From contig JAPLIX010000073.1 in assembly GCA_026388865.1 (NCBI GenBank), positions 1 through 7,516 on the forward strand: a DNA stretch of 7,516 nucleotides, in the 5' to 3' direction. Source of the DNA: Pseudomonadota bacterium (GTDB lineage Bacteria > Desulfobacterota > WTBG01 > CAIYCZ01). The first letter of the stretch is position 1. The number at the start of each line of letters is the position of its first letter. Both the position numbers and the translations under genes were made by a program. The notes beneath the pieces are model-generated. The model searched no databases and had not been told where the DNA came from. It was given only the letters and a program-made list of their open reading frames with translations. This document shows positions 5,465 to 7,516 of the stretch, one piece after another.

Positions 5465-5980
5465 TCAATCGTACGATATGAGAGAAAAGACGCTATATTT
5501 TTTAAGAAGCTGTTCTCCCGGCAAATCGGCAAGGTGAATGATAAAAGCGCATTCCACCACTTCTCCGCCTGCCTTCTCCACCAGTTCGCAGGCTGCCTTC
5601 ATGGTGCCGCCGGTTGCCAGCAGATCATCTACCAGCAGCACCCGCGCCCCCCGTGCAATTGCGTCCGTGTGCATCTCGACACGGTCCGTCCCGTATTCCA
5701 GGGAATAGGAAACAGAGAGCTTCTCTGCCGGCAGTTTCCCCGGCTTGCGGATGGGCACAAAGCCTTTCTTCAGCTGGTAGGCGATGGCGCCGCCAATAAT
5801 AAATCCTCGTGACTCGATTCCGGCAACCACATCCACGGCCCGGTCCTGGTAGCGCCGGGTTAACTGATCTACCACATAGGTAAACCCTGCAGCATCGCTC
5901 AGCAGGGTGGTGATATCGCGAAACAGAATGCCTGCTTTGGGGAAATCCGGAATACTCCTAATCTTCTGTTTTAAATCCAT
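5465..5980 (-). CDS. apt: Adenine phosphoribosyltransferase
   Basis: Apt makes AMP from adenine and PRPP, recycling free adenine in the cytoplasm. With the ATG at 5980 the protein is 171 residues, the usual length. It shows IPDFPKAGILFRDITTLL (10-27), AGIESRGF (53-60), RKPGKLP (78-84) and EYGTDRVEMH (95-104). The PRPP-binding loop VLLVDDLLATGGT (114-126) contains the two acidic residues and the TGGT phosphate loop. Translation from a TTG at 6001 is possible in frame but would place the strong AAGGAG inside the coding sequence, so 5980 is preferred. The gene follows mtnP, whose product is adenine plus methylthioribose 1-phosphate, so the two genes form a direct salvage route. rfaE1 begins 76 bp downstream, with no terminator in between. 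Confidence 0.97.
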   Translation of the reverse strand: MDLKQKIRSIPDFPKAGILFRDITTLLSDAAGFTYVVDQLTRRYQDRAVDVVAGIESRGFIIGGAIAYQLKKGFVPIRKPGKLPAEKLSVSYSLEYGTDRVEMHTDAIARGARVLLVDDLLATGGTMKAACELVEKAGGEVVECAFIIHLADLPGEQLLKKYSVFSLISYD

Positions 5981-5986
5981 GGGTGA

Positions 5987-5992
5987 CTCCTT
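5987..5992 (-). promoter_or_regulatory. Ribosome binding site deciding the apt start
   Basis: AAGGAG on the minus strand lies six nucleotides ahead of the ATG at 5980. It is the strongest Shine-Dalgarno sequence in the window apart from that of mtnP. It argues against the upstream in-frame TTG at 6001, which has no such site. Confidence 0.75.
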
Positions 5993-6072
5993 GCTGTTCA
6001 ATACCCATTGCTAAAATTAAGCACAGAGTACACTGGTAAAATTATTACAAACTGTCAGCGATCTAAGAAGTA

Positions 6073-6124
6073 GTGCTGAGTGCTGAGTAACGAGTGCTGA
6101 GTTTTCTGTCTTCTGTCTTCTATT
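6073..6124. repeat. Two adjoining heptamer tandem repeats in the mtnP-apt spacer
   Basis: Four 7-bp units in register (6073-6100) read GTGCTGA, GTGCTGA, GTAACGA and GTGCTGA. After three bases, three further units follow at 6104-6124: TTCTGTC, TTCTGTC and TTCTATT. The second set resembles the pyrimidine arm of the array beside pyrF. The array ends one base before the mtnP stop codon. Tandem period is seen directly; function is unknown. Confidence 0.75.
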
Positions 6125-6125
6125 C

Positions 6126-6911
6126 TTACAGCACTGAACTCTTCACCGCCTCCCTGCAGGGGCAGCTGTCATAAGTAATTTCAGGCAGTGCGGCAAACAG
6201 CAGCTTCTTGACATGTTCCGCATTCTGCTTCATGGTCCGCGCAATCATTTCCCAGGTAACCGGCGCTTCGCTTTCGTGCCAGCAGTCATAATCGGTGCTC
6301 ATGGCAATAGTGGCATAGCAGATTCCCGCTTCCCGCGCCAGCACCACTTCAGGCACCGTGCTCATGTTGATAATATCAGCCCCCCACAGCCGGAACATCC
6401 TGCTTTCAGCCCTGGTGGAAAAGCGCGGGCCTTCGATGGTAATGATGGTTCCCTGCTGGTGGTGTTTCAGGGAAAGCTGTTTGGAAAGTTTCCCCAGGAG
6501 CGAGCGCAGTTTTTCACAGAACGGATCTGCCATGGGAATGTGGCACACCTCCTGCCCTTCATAGAAGGTCGATTTTCTCTGGGTAGTGCGGTCAATAAAC
6601 TGATCGGGAAACACCAGGTCTCCCGGGGCAATCTCTTCCCGGAGCGATCCTACGGCAGTGATGGCAAGAATATGGGTAACCCCAAACTCCTTCAGTGCCC
6701 AGATATTCGCCCGGAAATTGACCAGCGTGGGATAGATGCTGTGTGCTGCGCCGTGCCGCGGAATAATCGCCACCTGAACAGTGCCGCAGGTGCCGAGCGT
6801 TACCAGGTCTGATGGTGCGCCGAAGGGTGTATGAACTTTTTTTCTGGTTATATTTTTCAGAATATCAGGACTGTCAAAACCGGTTCCGCCTATAATGCCG
6901 ACTGTTACCAT
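6126..6911 (-). CDS. mtnP: S-methyl-5'-thioadenosine phosphorylase
   Basis: MtnP cleaves methylthioadenosine, a by-product of polyamine synthesis and other S-adenosylmethionine reactions, with phosphate to give adenine and methylthioribose 1-phosphate. The 261 residues show GIIGGTGF (5-12), PRHG (51-54, phosphate binding), NFRANIWALKEFG (65-77) and EGPRFSTRAES (160-170). INMSTVPEVVLAREAGICYA (181-200) and STDYDCW (205-211) follow. The two Asp residues of DYDCW (207 and 209) are those used to recognise the 6-amino group, so adenine nucleosides are favoured over inosine or guanosine. The tail carries Cys250-Pro-Cys252, resembling the CXC pair of archaeal homologues. The ATG at 6911 is chosen because GAGGAG lies seven nucleotides upstream; a GTG at 6917 would be only one nucleotide from it. 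Downstream apt uses the released adenine. Confidence 0.94.
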   Translation of the reverse strand: MVTVGIIGGTGFDSPDILKNITRKKVHTPFGAPSDLVTLGTCGTVQVAIIPRHGAAHSIYPTLVNFRANIWALKEFGVTHILAITAVGSLREEIAPGDLVFPDQFIDRTTQRKSTFYEGQEVCHIPMADPFCEKLRSLLGKLSKQLSLKHHQQGTIITIEGPRFSTRAESRMFRLWGADIINMSTVPEVVLAREAGICYATIAMSTDYDCWHESEAPVTWEMIARTMKQNAEHVKKLLFAALPEITYDSCPCREAVKSSVL

Positions 6912-6918
6912 CCCCACT

Positions 6919-6924
6919 CTCCTC
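6919..6924 (-). promoter_or_regulatory. Ribosome binding site deciding the mtnP start
   Basis: GAGGAG on the minus strand is spaced seven nucleotides from the ATG at 6911. The alternative GTG at 6917 would leave a spacer of one nucleotide, which is too short. Confidence 0.7.
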
Positions 6925-6935
6925 TATCCTGACAG

Positions 6936-6941
6936 AGTATA
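6936..6941 (-). promoter_or_regulatory. Possible -10 box upstream of mtnP
   Basis: TATACT on the minus strand matches the sigma70 -10 consensus at 5 of 6 positions and sits 24 nt before the ATG at 6911, leaving room for the ribosome binding site. The region is AT-rich and no good -35 is seen at the expected distance, so it is only suggestive. Confidence 0.25.
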
Positions 6942-6982
6942 TTAAAATTTAACCACAGAGGACACCCGTCCTCCAAAGCACT

Positions 6983-7020
6983 GCCTGCCCTCCGCACGAA
7001 GCGTGCTTCGGAAGGCGGGC
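6983..7020. repeat. GC-rich REP-like hairpin
   Basis: A 38-nt imperfect palindrome. The outer arms GCCTGCC and GGCGGGC pair (one wobble), followed by a mismatch and TCCG/CGGA. The core CGAAGC-GT-GCTTCG (6997-7010) is a perfect 6-bp stem. No T-tract follows on either strand, so it is not an intrinsic terminator. A G-rich tail continues to 7029. It resembles dispersed palindromic repeats between genes; copy number in the genome cannot be judged here. Confidence 0.6.
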
Positions 7021-7254
7021 GGAGGGTGGACTGAGAATTTTTTCACCATGCGATACATAGTGCTCTTCATTCCCCTCTGTGCCCTGAAACATTAGTCTCT
7101 TTTTTCCTCTTTTAAATTTTGCTTCAATACCCTGCATCAGCAGACTAACTTTTCTCCCAGCCCTTCGAGACTATCAGTACGGCTATCCTGTTATGCTGTA
7201 GAATAAGATATGATGTGGGCGACTATTTCCGTTTCCGGTCATTATATTAGAGGC

Positions 7255-7282
7255 CACAGAGAATCCCTCTGTGATCTCTGTG
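7255..7282. repeat. CACAGAG/CTCTGTG hairpin and repeat cluster
   Basis: CACAGAG (7255-7261) and CTCTGTG (7267-7273) form a perfect 7-bp stem with a 5-nt loop, and CTCTGTG recurs at 7276-7282. The same 7-mer occurs in other spacers at 6022-6028, 6954-6960 and 7075-7081. The hairpin is not followed by Ts on the minus strand, so it is unlikely to be a simple terminator. Confidence 0.55.
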
Positions 7283-7342
7283 TTTCCATGTTTTTTCTGA
7301 CATCTCAGATAGAGATGAGTTTTACCAGGACCTCTGGAAGGA

Positions 7343-7516
7343 TTAATGCAGAATTCTTCGACCCTCTTCATTAATATATTTAACTGCCGTGACTTTATTG
7401 CCGGATTCATTAAACGAGAACTCATCCATAAGAGATTTTACAATAAACAGCCCGCGCTTGGTGGGCGGTGCGTAATGCCCGGCAGAGAGAGCCGTCACTA
7501 TCTTTTGATGGTAAAA
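7343..7516 (-). CDS. C-terminal part of a probable RsbW-like anti-sigma factor (HATPase_c_2), cut by window edge
   Basis: The frame is open from the window edge to a TAA at 7343-7345, giving 57 residues of a longer protein. KRGLFIVKSLMDEFSFNESG (20-39), followed by NKVTAVKYI, matches the end of the histidine-kinase-like ATPase domain of RsbW-type serine kinases and anti-sigma factors. In these the GRGLF.i.slMDEv block is the second glycine-rich ATP-binding motif, and a G-N-V.M.K-like strand follows. The first glycine box (D.G.GF) would lie just outside the window. Such proteins usually work with an anti-anti-sigma (STAS) partner, often encoded next door, to control a sigma factor or a phosphatase. 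The Arg-Gly at 21-22 is preceded by Lys rather than the usual Gly. Identification rests on one motif block, so a different member of the ATPase superfamily is possible. Confidence 0.65.
   Translation of the reverse strand, partial: FYHQKIVTALSAGHYAPPTKRGLFIVKSLMDEFSFNESGNKVTAVKYINEEGRRILH

Larger units (their letters stand above)
6912..7342. other. 431-bp non-coding spacer between mtnP and the anti-sigma-like gene
   Basis: No protein gene or tRNA is supported here. The stretch contains the mtnP ribosome binding site and a possible -10 box, a GC-rich hairpin at 6983-7020, and five copies of CACAGAG/CTCTGTG. It also has a 6-bp hairpin, CATCTC/GAGATG, at 7301-7317. Minus-strand open frames at 6949-7137 and 7183-7425 have no family resemblance and run through the repeats, so they are not annotated. 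No convincing terminator follows the stop codon at 7343. Confidence 0.7.

Noticed and set aside
5389..5532. N-terminal extension of rfaE1
   Set aside because: The 48 extra residues have no family match and would overlap apt by 68 bp, while the ATG at 5388 aligns with the known start of the kinase.
4955..5812. A 285-codon open frame on the plus strand, opposite rfaE1 and apt
   Set aside because: It is antisense to two clear enzymes, has no recognisable motif, and is explained by codon bias of the genes on the other strand. The same applies to other long plus-strand frames.
5981..6001. TTG start for apt seven codons upstream
   Set aside because: It lacks a ribosome binding site and would place the strong AAGGAG within the gene.
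6949..7137. A 62-codon minus-strand frame
   Set aside because: It crosses the GC-rich hairpin and repeat heptamers; its composition reflects the repeats.
7183..7425. An 80-codon minus-strand frame overlapping the anti-sigma-like gene
   Set aside because: It starts inside the anti-sigma-like frame in another register and runs through CTCTGTG repeats, with no family resemblance.

Overview
This window looks like a stretch of housekeeping operon from a Gram-negative bacterium of about average GC content. Every supported protein gene lies on the minus strand, so the genes read from right to left. The heptose kinase RfaE1 implies lipopolysaccharide or ADP-heptose synthesis. The DUF4416 protein beside YicC and guanylate kinase, together with frequent short intergenic repeats, is an arrangement I associate with uncultured lineages such as Omnitrophota, Planctomycetota or Desulfobacterota. 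The sequence alone does not settle the phylum.

Layout in transcription order. At the right edge (7343-7516) is the C-terminal end of a probable RsbW-type anti-sigma factor / histidine-kinase-like ATPase, cut by the window. A 431-bp non-coding stretch with repeats follows (6912-7342). Then come mtnP (methylthioadenosine phosphorylase), apt (adenine phosphoribosyltransferase), rfaE1 (heptose-7-phosphate kinase), a DUF4416 gene, yicC (YicC/YloC endoribonuclease family), a possible 28-codon ORF, gmk (guanylate kinase), pyrF (OMP decarboxylase), rlmB (23S rRNA 2'-O-methyltransferase) and a lone XRE-type antitoxin-like regulator. Several junctions overlap: rfaE1/DUF4416 by 4 nt, gmk/pyrF by 23 nt, and yicC/small ORF/gmk by 1 and 8 nt. 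This suggests cotranscription and translational coupling in the central block.

How the genes work together. MtnP releases adenine from methylthioadenosine, and Apt converts that adenine to AMP, so the two form a purine-salvage pair. Gmk and PyrF supply GDP and UMP. YicC and RlmB act on RNA. RfaE1 feeds cell-envelope synthesis. No novel multi-gene defence or biosynthetic system is visible.

The less ordinary content is non-coding. Heptamer (7-bp period) arrays fill the pyrF-rlmB and mtnP-apt spacers, and one runs through the pyrF stop codon. A CACAGAG/CTCTGTG motif is scattered in the spacers around mtnP. There is a GC-rich hairpin at 6983-7020 and a pair of inverted palindromes resembling neisserial dRS3 repeats at 60-130. 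A possible stand-alone small RNA with its own promoter and terminator lies at about 182-240 on the plus strand. The region 1-274 holds no supported protein gene.
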